Assembly: GCA_963756025.1 (NCBI GenBank)
Contig: CAVWMF010000005.1
Span: forward strand, 248,001-312,000
Reading direction: 5' to 3'
From: Bog-473 sp963756025
GTDB lineage: Bacteria; Actinomycetota; Acidimicrobiia; Acidimicrobiales; RAAP-2
DNA length: 64,000 nt
Part shown: positions 54,712 to 61,829 of the stretch, piece by piece
Position numbering within the stretch: the stretch's first letter is position 1
Layout of the letters: each line of letters opens with the position of its first letter
Made by a program: the position numbers and the translations under genes
Notes under the pieces: generated by a model
Told to the model about the DNA's origin: nothing
Database searches by the model: none
Seen by the model: only the letters and a program-made list of their open reading frames with translations

Positions 54712-55902
54712 TCAGTGCAGCTGGTGCTCGCCGCTGGCCACCGCAGCTTCCACCCGCTCGACGAGGCGGGCCGAGCACGAGGACGTCTCGAGGAGCGGCG
54801 CCACCTCTTCGGCCACCACCCGGGCCAACTCGGCGAAGAGCGGTGCGAGTTCGCCATCGCCCCCGGCCACCGGTGTGCCGGCGTCGCCGGCGGCGGCCAG
54901 ATCCGGATGGAGGGGGATGGAGCCGATCAGCGGGACGCCGAGCCCGTGGGCCAGCCGGGCCCCACCGCCGGAGCCGAAGAGCGCATACGTGGTGCCGTGC
55001 TCGCACGTGAAGTCGCTCATGTTCTCGACGACACCGGCGACACGCAGATAGCCCTTGCGCGCCATGTCGGCGGCGCGGGCCGCCACCTTCTGGGCCGCCA
55101 GCGGGGGCGTGGTGACGACCAGCATCTCGGTACGGGGAAGGAGGCGGGCCAGACCCATCTGGACGTCGCCCGTCCCCGGTGGCAGGTCGATCAACAGGTA
55201 GTCGAGATCCCCCCAGTGCGCATCTTGGAGAAATTGCTGCACGGCGCGGTTCAGGACCAGGCCGCGCCACATGATGGCCTGCTCCTCGTCGGCCAGGAAT
55301 CCCATGGAGAGGACCCGGACTAGCCCGGCGCCGACCTTCTTCTCGAGAGGGACCATCTTCCCCTGGCGGGCCTCGACTTCTCCCTCCATGCCGAGCAGGC
55401 GCGGCACTGAGAAGCCCCAGATGTCCGCGTCGAGGATGCCGACGGTCAGGCCGCGTCGGGCCAGGGCCACGGCCAGGTTGACGGTGACCGACGATTTGCC
55501 GACCCCGCCTTTGCCCGAGGCCACGGCCAGGACGCGGGTCGTGGCGGGAATCGCGGTCTCGGGGGCGTCCTCCCGGGCCTTCCAGCGGGCCCGTGCCATG
55601 ACGGCCGCCCGCTCGTCGGCGTCCATGGTGGCGATGCGGATCTGGAGGGAGGCCACCCAATCCAGCGCCTCGATCTGGCCCCGGACGTCCCTTTCGATCT
55701 GGGAGCGCAGCGGACAGGCGGCGATGGTCAGTGCGACATCGACGACGACGTCATCGCCCGTGATGGCGATGGCGCGGACCATGCCCAGGTCGACGATGGT
55801 GTCACCGAGCTCAGGGTCGATCACGGCGCGCAGGCTTTGGCGTACCTGCTCTTCCCGTTCGGGAGGGGAGAGGGGGCCGGTGGCGTCCGACTCGGGACTC
55901 AT
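54712..55902 (-). CDS. Mrp/ApbC-type Fe-S cluster carrier ATPase
   Basis: A 396-residue protein. Residues 15-100 form a MIP18/DUF59-like domain (IDPELGDTIVDLGMVRAI). The ATPase follows, with the P-loop ASGKGGVGKSSVTVN, switch LDADIWGFSVPRLLG and IDLPPGTGDVQMGLARL. The usual C-terminal CxxC that bridges a [4Fe-4S] cluster is reduced to one cysteine in DFTCEHG, so cluster transfer may differ. It is divergent from iscA/hesB, consistent with Fe-S assembly. Confidence 0.88.
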   Translation of the reverse strand: MSPESDATGPLSPPEREEQVRQSLRAVIDPELGDTIVDLGMVRAIAITGDDVVVDVALTIAACPLRSQIERDVRGQIEALDWVASLQIRIATMDADERAAVMARARWKAREDAPETAIPATTRVLAVASGKGGVGKSSVTVNLAVALARRGLTVGILDADIWGFSVPRLLGMEGEVEARQGKMVPLEKKVGAGLVRVLSMGFLADEEQAIMWRGLVLNRAVQQFLQDAHWGDLDYLLIDLPPGTGDVQMGLARLLPRTEMLVVTTPPLAAQKVAARAADMARKGYLRVAGVVENMSDFTCEHGTTYALFGSGGGARLAHGLGVPLIGSIPLHPDLAAAGDAGTPVAGGDGELAPLFAELARVVAEEVAPLLETSSCSARLVERVEAAVASGEHQLH

Positions 55903-55908
55903 GGAGAC

Positions 55909-55914
55909 ATTCTA
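55909..55914 (-). promoter_or_regulatory. -10 box (TAGAAT) of leaderless mrp
   Basis: TAGAAT on the minus strand ends 6 bases before the ATG at 55902, with no ribosome site. Confidence 0.55.
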
Positions 55915-56051
55915 CCTGCGTGGAGTGGAATTCCGATCTCTTTGGCCCGGTATGGACAGACCGTGCCGGCACACCGGTAACATGTGGGCATTCCCGCTGC
56001 ACAGCGCAGCGAGGCGGCCAGCGCCGCACGGCGCGCGACAAGGAGGCTCCT

Positions 56052-56417
56052 GTGACCACCATGACCACTTCGGTCAACATCGGCAAGAAGCCCGCGCCGG
56101 TCACCCTCAGCGATATTGCCATCACCAAAGTGGCCGAGTTGTTGGCCCAGGAAGAGGGCGACTCGCTGGCCCTTCGTGTGGCGGTCAAGCCGGGTGGATG
56201 CTCGGGCTACAGCTACGAAATGTTCTTCGACTCCGAAGTGATGGCCGACGACGTGGTGCGTGAGTTCGGCACCGTGAAGGTGGTCGTGGACTCGGCAAGT
56301 GCGGAGCTTCTGGTCGGCTCGACGCTCGACTACAGCGATGGCCTGCAGGGCGCCGGGTTCCACATCGTGAACCCGAACGCCACCCGCACCTGCGGCTGTG
56401 GCTCTTCGTTCAGCTGA
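56052..56417 (+). CDS. IscA/HesB-type Fe-S assembly protein
   Basis: A 121-residue A-type carrier. GTG 56052 is preceded by AAGGAGG. The three conserved cysteines are in GGCSGYSY and the terminal RTCGCGSSF. DYSDGLQGAGFHIVNPNA is the family C-terminal block. It likely delivers clusters to Fe-S enzymes, including the following 2Fe-2S gene. Divergent from mrp. Confidence 0.93.
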   Translation: MTTMTTSVNIGKKPAPVTLSDIAITKVAELLAQEEGDSLALRVAVKPGGCSGYSYEMFFDSEVMADDVVREFGTVKVVVDSASAELLVGSTLDYSDGLQGAGFHIVNPNATRTCGCGSSFS

Positions 56418-56962
56418 GCGAAGCCCCCACGGCATCAGCCGTTTCCTTTTCTCTCAACGGGAAGACCGTCCAGGTCGATGACGACCATGGGACCTCCCTC
56501 CTGGACGCTCTCCGTGAGCAATTGCGGTGCCGTTCGGTCAAAGACGGGTGCAGCCCCCAGGGCCAGTGCGGGTGTTGCACGGTCTGGGTGGATGGCGCCG
56601 CCCGCGTGGCCTGCGTCACCCCGGTCCGACGTATCGCCGGTCGGTCCGTCACGACCGTCGAGGGGCTGGGGCCTGACCTCCAGGCACGCTGGGTCGACGC
56701 CTTCCTCGCCGCCGGAGCCAGCCAGTGCGGCTTCTGCACACCGGGGATCCTCATGCGACTGGCCGCGCTCGAGAACGGGAACCGTCCCCTCACCCGACAC
56801 GCCGTCGAATCGGCGCTGTTGGCCCACCTCTGCCGCTGCACCGGCTGGCAGTCCATCGTGGAAGCCGGCTGTGCGGCCCTCGGGGTGCCCGATTCGGACG
56901 ACGGAGGAACGACCCCGCGGCCGGCCCCCACGCTGCCGGCCCCGCGGCGGACCCGTTGTTGA
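56414..56962 (+). CDS. 2Fe-2S subunit of a xanthine-dehydrogenase-type enzyme
   Basis: About 180 residues. Plant-type cluster cysteines are in DGCSPQGQCGCCTVWVDG, and the second helical-domain cluster in SQCGFCTPG and LCRCTGWQSI. The coding frame begins upstream of any ATG or GTG. The segment VSFSLNGKTVQVDDDHGTSLLDALREQL is conserved in frame, so the start is a non-standard CTG near 56414 or follows a small frame error. The 3' end overlaps the Moco gene by 7 bases. Confidence 0.8.
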   Translation: MSEAPTASAVSFSLNGKTVQVDDDHGTSLLDALREQLRCRSVKDGCSPQGQCGCCTVWVDGAARVACVTPVRRIAGRSVTTVEGLGPDLQARWVDAFLAAGASQCGFCTPGILMRLAALENGNRPLTRHAVESALLAHLCRCTGWQSIVEAGCAALGVPDSDDGGTTPRPAPTLPAPRRTRC

Positions 56963-58176
56963 CCCAGTGGCGGGCGCAGCTCGAAGGGTCGACGTCGCAG
57001 ATCTCGGGCCGCGACGTCGTGATGGGTGGCGGAGGTTTCGCCGACGACGGTGCACCGGCGGCGTGCGTCCTGCAGCTGGGCGCGGCCGGCGAAGGGCCGG
57101 CCGACGGGCTCGGTGTCGATCGGAGCGGAGCGGCGAAGGCGAAGGTGCAGGGACGGAACAGCACCATGCCGCTGGTCCATCCCGTGGCGCTGCCCGAGAT
57201 CTGCGACGGGGAGTGGGCGCTCACCTTGCAGACGACGTGGGTGGAGCCGGCGTACGTCGAGCCCGACGCGAGTTGGTGCCTCCCCGGAGGCGAGCCGGCG
57301 TCGCCACTGGCCAACGGGGGCGCCTTCGGTGGAAAGCAGCGCAGCCCGGTCCCCGGGCGCGCCCAGACCCTCGCCACGGAAATGCAGCGGCGCAGCCGGG
57401 TGCTCTGGAGCCGCGAGGACGTCGTCCGCCACGGGCCCAAACGACCACCGCTCGCCCTCGGGCTCCGGTCCGACGGATCGGGCGTGGTGCGGATCGGTCG
57501 TACGCCCGGCTCGCCCGATCTCAGCGGGCTGCGGGCACGGGTGGCCGCGATCGCCCCCTTGCTGGTGATCGAGGAGGTCGACATCGTCGGGCCCCCGGTC
57601 GGGGATGAGCTCCGCGGGGCCGGTTGGGTGGAAGTGCTGGCGGCCCAGCACCTGCTGCGCCGACAGAATGAACGCGACGCGGGCCCGAACGGACAGAGGT
57701 CAGGGACCGGTTCCTGCGATGTCACCGTCCCGGGCGGGGGCCGGGCCAGGGTCAGCCTGGACCTGACCGGTGGGCCCCAGGGTCGGGGCACCGTCAGTGT
57801 CGAGGTGTGGGCGGGCGAGGTCCTCGATCCGGTGACGTTGCGCTCTTACGCCCTGGGCGCGGTCCATCAGGCGTTGGGCCTGGTCTGGTCCGAAGGGATC
57901 GCGGTGGACGCGGCCGGAGAGCCGCTCGACCTCACCATCCGGTCCTTCGGCATTCTGGCGGCGCGGGACATGCCCCACGTCGAGGTGTTCCTGCACGCCG
58001 AGGACCGCTGGCCCGTCAACGGCTCCGACGCCGTCTTCGCGGCGACGGCAGCCGCGGCGTGGATGGCCGAAGGCACCCCACCGCAATGGCCGACGCGCCG
58101 CGGCGGTGCCGGAAGGAAGAGTGCGGCGGTTGCCCGTGCTGCCCAGGAAGAAGCTCAGGAAGAGGAGAAGCGATGA
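56956..58176 (+). CDS. Short molybdopterin-binding subunit (xanthine dehydrogenase family)
   Basis: About 406 residues starting at TTG 56956, overlapping the 2Fe-2S gene. The family motif NGGAFGGK (near residue 117) and VLWSREDVVRHGPKRPP are clear. LRSYALGAVHQALGLVWSEGI matches the late Moco domain. Full-length enzymes have 700-800 residues; this lacks the N-terminal aldehyde-oxidase hammerhead and the first Moco segment. The region where a catalytic Glu would sit (GEPP in relatives) reads VNGSDAVF. It could be inactive, or a new two-subunit form. Stop overlaps ridA (ATGA). Confidence 0.65.
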   Translation: MLTQWRAQLEGSTSQISGRDVVMGGGGFADDGAPAACVLQLGAAGEGPADGLGVDRSGAAKAKVQGRNSTMPLVHPVALPEICDGEWALTLQTTWVEPAYVEPDASWCLPGGEPASPLANGGAFGGKQRSPVPGRAQTLATEMQRRSRVLWSREDVVRHGPKRPPLALGLRSDGSGVVRIGRTPGSPDLSGLRARVAAIAPLLVIEEVDIVGPPVGDELRGAGWVEVLAAQHLLRRQNERDAGPNGQRSGTGSCDVTVPGGGRARVSLDLTGGPQGRGTVSVEVWAGEVLDPVTLRSYALGAVHQALGLVWSEGIAVDAAGEPLDLTIRSFGILAARDMPHVEVFLHAEDRWPVNGSDAVFAATAAAAWMAEGTPPQWPTRRGGAGRKSAAVARAAQEEAQEEEKR

Positions 58177-58562
58177 GTGCGACGTTGGGTCCCTATTCCC
58201 CGGTCCGCCGGGCGGGCGACTGGGTGATCACCTCGGGCCAGATCGGTCTGGCCATCGACGACAGCGGCGCCTCGGCCCTGGTGGAAGGGGGGACGATTCC
58301 GCAGCTCCGCCAAGCCCTCGAAAACGTCGTCGCGGTACTCGGCACCGAGGGCGTCACCTTGCGCGAGGTCGTCAAGACAACGCTGTATCTCGTCGACATG
58401 AGCGAGTTCGCCGCGGTGAACGAGGTTTTTGCGGAGTACTTCACCGAGCGGCCGACCCGTTCGGCCGTGGCCGTGGCGGCGTTGCCGGCCGGGGCGCGGG
58501 TGGAGGTGGAGGCCTGGGCCTACGTGCCGGTGGTGTCGCCGCCCGAGGCGCCCGATCGCTGA
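58173..58562 (+). CDS. RidA-family deaminase
   Basis: A 129-residue RidA/YjgF protein that removes reactive enamine/imine intermediates. Typical PYSPVRRAGDWVITSGQIG, QLRQALENVVAVL, VVKTTLYLVDMSEFAAVNEVFAEYF and RSAVAVAALPAGARVEVEAWAY are present, with the Arg that binds the substrate carboxylate. ATG overlaps the Moco gene stop. Its 3' end overlaps the convergent regulator gene by 43 bases. Confidence 0.88.
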   Translation: MSATLGPYSPVRRAGDWVITSGQIGLAIDDSGASALVEGGTIPQLRQALENVVAVLGTEGVTLREVVKTTLYLVDMSEFAAVNEVFAEYFTERPTRSAVAVAALPAGARVEVEAWAYVPVVSPPEAPDR

Positions 58563-59257
58563 TTGAGCCCCGGGTGCCAGGCCACCTGGCCGAAGCGGTA
58601 GCCCACCGAGCGCACCGTCTGGATCAGGTGGGCGTGCTCCTCGCCCAGCTTGGCCCGGAGGCGCCTGATGTGGACGTCGACGGTGCGGGCGCCGCCGTAG
58701 TACTCGTAGCCCCAGACCCGGCTGAGGAGCGTCTCGCGGGTGAACACCTTGGCCGGGTGGCCGGCCAGGAACCGGAGGAGTTCGTACTCCATGTAGGTGA
58801 GGTCGAGCACGCGTCCGGCCACTGCGGCCTGGTACGTCTCGAGGTTGAGCATCAGCGGCCCGTACTCGATCAGGTCGGGTCGCATGCTCTGCCCGTTGCG
58901 CCAGAAGAGGTGTTGGAGCCGGGCCGTCAACTCGTCGGGCCGGGCCGGCAGGACGCAGAAGTCGTCGAACAGGTCATCGCGCAGGAGGAGCTCGCCGACC
59001 TGTTGGGCCCGGATGACCAGGAGGAGCGGGCTGAGGGGTACCTCACGCAGGCGGATGTGGCGGCAGAAGGCGACCGCCGCCGTCATGTCGTCGCCGGCCA
59101 CGACGACCGCGCCGGACCACGTCTCCCCGCCGCCCTGCCCGTTCCCGTCGCCGACCGCCTCGGGGCCCGCGACGGCACGGTGCGTGAGCCCCGCACTCTG
59201 GAGCGCGAGGGTCACCTCCGCGGGGAGGTCCGGTGGGAAACAGAGGAGGGCGTCCAT
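58520..59257 (-). CDS. GlnR-like winged-helix response regulator with atypical receiver
   Basis: A 245-residue OmpR-family regulator. The N-terminal receiver is degenerate: strand 3 reads AVVVAGDD with no clear phospho-acceptor context and no strong KP motif. The C-terminal DNA-binding domain is canonical: VLDLTYMEYELLRFLAGHPAKVFTRETLL, WGYEYYGGARTVDVHIRRLRAKLG and IQTVRSVGYRFG. The layout matches GlnR, the nitrogen regulator of Actinobacteria, and it lies just downstream of glnA (53 bases), so nitrogen control is the best guess. Confidence 0.78.
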   Translation of the reverse strand: MDALLCFPPDLPAEVTLALQSAGLTHRAVAGPEAVGDGNGQGGGETWSGAVVVAGDDMTAAVAFCRHIRLREVPLSPLLLVIRAQQVGELLLRDDLFDDFCVLPARPDELTARLQHLFWRNGQSMRPDLIEYGPLMLNLETYQAAVAGRVLDLTYMEYELLRFLAGHPAKVFTRETLLSRVWGYEYYGGARTVDVHIRRLRAKLGEEHAHLIQTVRSVGYRFGQVAWHPGLNQRSGASGGDTTGT

Positions 59258-59310
59258 TCAGGACCGATCCGGTATGCCTCGCTGCAGCGTCGTCAGTACT
59301 CCGGCCGGTG

Positions 59311-60645
59311 TCACAAGAGGGGCAGGTAGCGGTCGAGCTCGAACTGGGTCACCTGGGACTGGTAGTCCTCCCATTCGGCTCTCTTGTTGCGGATGAACCA
59401 CTCGAACACGTGATCGCCGAGGGTCTCGGCCAACAGTTCGGACTGCTCCATCTCGTTGACGGCATCGTGCAGGCTGGCGGGCAGCGACTCGATACCTTTC
59501 AACGCCAGATCCCGGTTGGAAAGGGTGAAGAGGTTGGCGTCGGCCTCCGTCGGCAGGGGATAGTCCTGGGTGATGCCGCGCAGACCGGCGGCCAGAATCA
59601 CCGAGAAGGCGAGATACGGATTGCACGCACTGTCCGGTGCCCGGTACTCGAGCCGGGTCGAGTCCGGCTTCCCGTGTTTGACCACCGGGACCCGGACGAG
59701 CGCCGAGCGGTTGTTGCGAGCCCAGCTGACGTGGACCGGGGCCTCGTAGCCGCCGATCAGACGTTTGTAGGAGTTCACCCACTGGTTCGTGACGGCGGTG
59801 ATCTCGCGGGCATGCCGGAGGAGACCGGCGATGAACTTGCGGGCCACCTCGGACAACCCGTACTCGTCGTTCTCGTCGACGAACGCGTTGCGCTCGCCCT
59901 CCCACAAGGAGATGTGCGTGTGCATGCCCGAGCCCTGCACCCCGCCCAGAGGCTTGGGCATGAAGCTGGCGAACACGCCCTCGCGCCGGGCCATCTCCTT
60001 GACCACCATCCGGGCGGTCATGACCGTGTCGGCCATGGTCATGGCGTCGGTGTAGCGCAGATCGATCTCGTGCTGGCTGCGGGCATCCTCGTGCTGGGTG
60101 TGCTCCACGGGGATCCCCATCTCCTCGAGCATGAGCACGGAGCGCCGGCGCAGGTTGCTGGTCAGGTCGGCCACGCTCAGGTCGAAGTAGGAGCCGGAGT
60201 CGAGGGTCTGGGGGCTGTGCCCGGGATCGGCGTCGGCGAAGTAGAAGTACTCGATCTCGGGGGCGACGAAGAAGGTGTACCCGACGGCGCGGGCCCGCTC
60301 GAGGGTGCGGCGCAACGTGTGCCGGGGATCGCCGCTGAACGGGGTGCCGTCGAGGTTGGCGACGTCGCAGAAAACGCGGGCCACGGCCGAGTCGTCATCG
60401 TGCCACGGCAGGAGCTGGAACGTCTTGGGGTCGGGCCGGGCCAGGACGTCGGCCTCCTGCACCCGGCTGAACCCGTCGATGGCGGAACCGTCGAAGGTCA
60501 TCCCCTCGTCGAGCGCGTTCTCCAGCTCGGCCGAGGTGATGTTGAACCCCTTGGGCGTCCCGAGGACGTCGGTGAACCAGAGCTGGACGAAGCGGATGCC
60601 GCGCTCTTCGACCGTTCGCAGCACGTAGTCACGTTGGCTCTGCAC
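59311..60645 (-). CDS. glnA: Glutamine synthetase type I
   Basis: A 444-residue ammonia-assimilating enzyme. GTG 60645 chosen because QSQRDYVLRTVEERGIRFVQLWFTD is the family N-terminus; the open frame beyond is non-conserved. Signature blocks: FDGSAIDGFSRVQEAD, APEIEYFYF, FMPKPLGGVQGSGMHTHISLW, NRSALVRVP and RLEYRAPDSACNPYLAFSVIL. The adenylylation segment of GSI-beta has a Tyr; here the corresponding stretch is NLFTLSN, with Phe, so covalent regulation is unlikely. Confidence 0.93.
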   Translation of the reverse strand: MQSQRDYVLRTVEERGIRFVQLWFTDVLGTPKGFNITSAELENALDEGMTFDGSAIDGFSRVQEADVLARPDPKTFQLLPWHDDDSAVARVFCDVANLDGTPFSGDPRHTLRRTLERARAVGYTFFVAPEIEYFYFADADPGHSPQTLDSGSYFDLSVADLTSNLRRRSVLMLEEMGIPVEHTQHEDARSQHEIDLRYTDAMTMADTVMTARMVVKEMARREGVFASFMPKPLGGVQGSGMHTHISLWEGERNAFVDENDEYGLSEVARKFIAGLLRHAREITAVTNQWVNSYKRLIGGYEAPVHVSWARNNRSALVRVPVVKHGKPDSTRLEYRAPDSACNPYLAFSVILAAGLRGITQDYPLPTEADANLFTLSNRDLALKGIESLPASLHDAVNEMEQSELLAETLGDHVFEWFIRNKRAEWEDYQSQVTQFELDRYLPLL

Positions 60646-60698
60646 CCCACAAGCTTCGCAGGTACGGGACCCCCTCCGTCCATTCCCGGCCCCACCGG

Positions 60699-60704
60699 TA
60701 CCCT
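60699..60704 (+). promoter_or_regulatory. -10 box (TACCCT) of the leaderless alpha/beta hydrolase gene
   Basis: TACCCT ends 6 bases before GTG 60711, with no ribosome site. It is divergent from glnA. Confidence 0.5.
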
Positions 60705-60710
60705 GTCGGC

Positions 60711-61629
60711 GTGGCGGGAGATGGCGAGGGGCATCGTGGCGGGCCGGAGGCGGGGCCCGGACCAGGGCGACCTGAAGCGCTCGAGGTTCCGTCCGGCCGG
60801 GCCCGGCTGTCGGTCGTACGGGAGGGGGCCGGCGGGGCTCCCCACGTCGTGTTCCTTCACACCGGCATCTCGGATAAGCGCAGCTGGGAGGGCGTGCTGA
60901 GTCTGTTGTCCTCCGACATGGACGTGGTGGCGTACGACCGTCGGGGCTTCGGTGCCACGACCTACAAGGCCGAGGCGCACGACCAGCTGGTCGATCTGCT
61001 GGCCATCCTCGACGTCCTCGCGTGGGAGCGGGTCGTCCTGGTCGGGAACTCCCGTGGCGGCCAGATCGCGCTCGGATTTCACCCTGACCCACCCCGGACG
61101 CGTGGAGGCTCTCGTGCTCGTGGCCCCGTCGGTGTCGGGCGCTCCGGCGGTCGAGGCCGCGCAGATCGACCCGGTCGAAGGAGCCATTTGGGACACTCTG
61201 GTCGCCGCCGATGCGGCCGGGGCGCTCGACGCCCTGAACCTGGGCGAGATCCGCCTCTGGGTCGACGGTCCCCACGCGCCCGAGGGGCGGGTGGACGGGC
61301 CACGGCGCGAGCTCGCGCTCGATATGAATCGGATCGCCCTCCACGCCGACAGCCCCGGGCACGAGCCCGCACCTCCGGTCGAAGCGTGGTCCCGTCTCTC
61401 CGAGGTGCGCTGTCCCGTCCTGGTGGTGGTGGGGGACCTCGATCTCGGCCACATCCAGGAGCGGTCACGCGATGTCGCGTCGCAGATCCCGGGCGCGCAG
61501 CTCCGCGTCATGGAGGAGGCCGCCCACCTGCCCGGATTCGAACAGCCGGCGGCGTTCGCCTCACTCCTCCGCACCTTCCTCCGCACCCTCCTCCGGGGTA
61601 TTCAAGGGGTGAGCGGGCCGACGCCGTGA
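60711..61629 (+). CDS. Alpha/beta hydrolase, one frameshift
   Basis: About 305 residues. GTG start, a Gly-rich leader, then APHVVFLHTGISDKRSW (oxyanion region) and VVAYDRRGFGAT. The nucleophile elbow is VGNSRGGQIALGF. A shift near 61076 joins to LTHPGRVEALVLVAPSVSG. The acidic residue is in VLVVVGDLDLGHIQ and the catalytic His in EEAAHLPGFEQP. The full triad is present. Substrate not predictable. Confidence 0.82.
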
Positions 61630-61817
61630 GACGAAGGCAACCTGCTATTTCTGATTGCTAGAACTCTAGCTTTCAGGTTTCACAGCCACGCCGGTGCCCC
61701 CCGTCCGTTGTCGATCATCCGGCTGAACGGCTATCGAGCCGGGCGCCCGCCCTTCACGCGGCACCCTGGCCGGCACCCCGCCCCACGCCCGCAGAGGCTG
61801 GGGGAATTGTCGCCCAT

Positions 61818-61823
61818 TAGTCT
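61818..61823 (+). promoter_or_regulatory. -10 box (TAGTCT) of leaderless nadE
   Basis: TAGTCT ends 6 bases before ATG 61830 within CCCATTAGTCTGGC, the same 14-mer found before fhaA. Confidence 0.55.
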
Positions 61824-61829
61824 GGCTCC

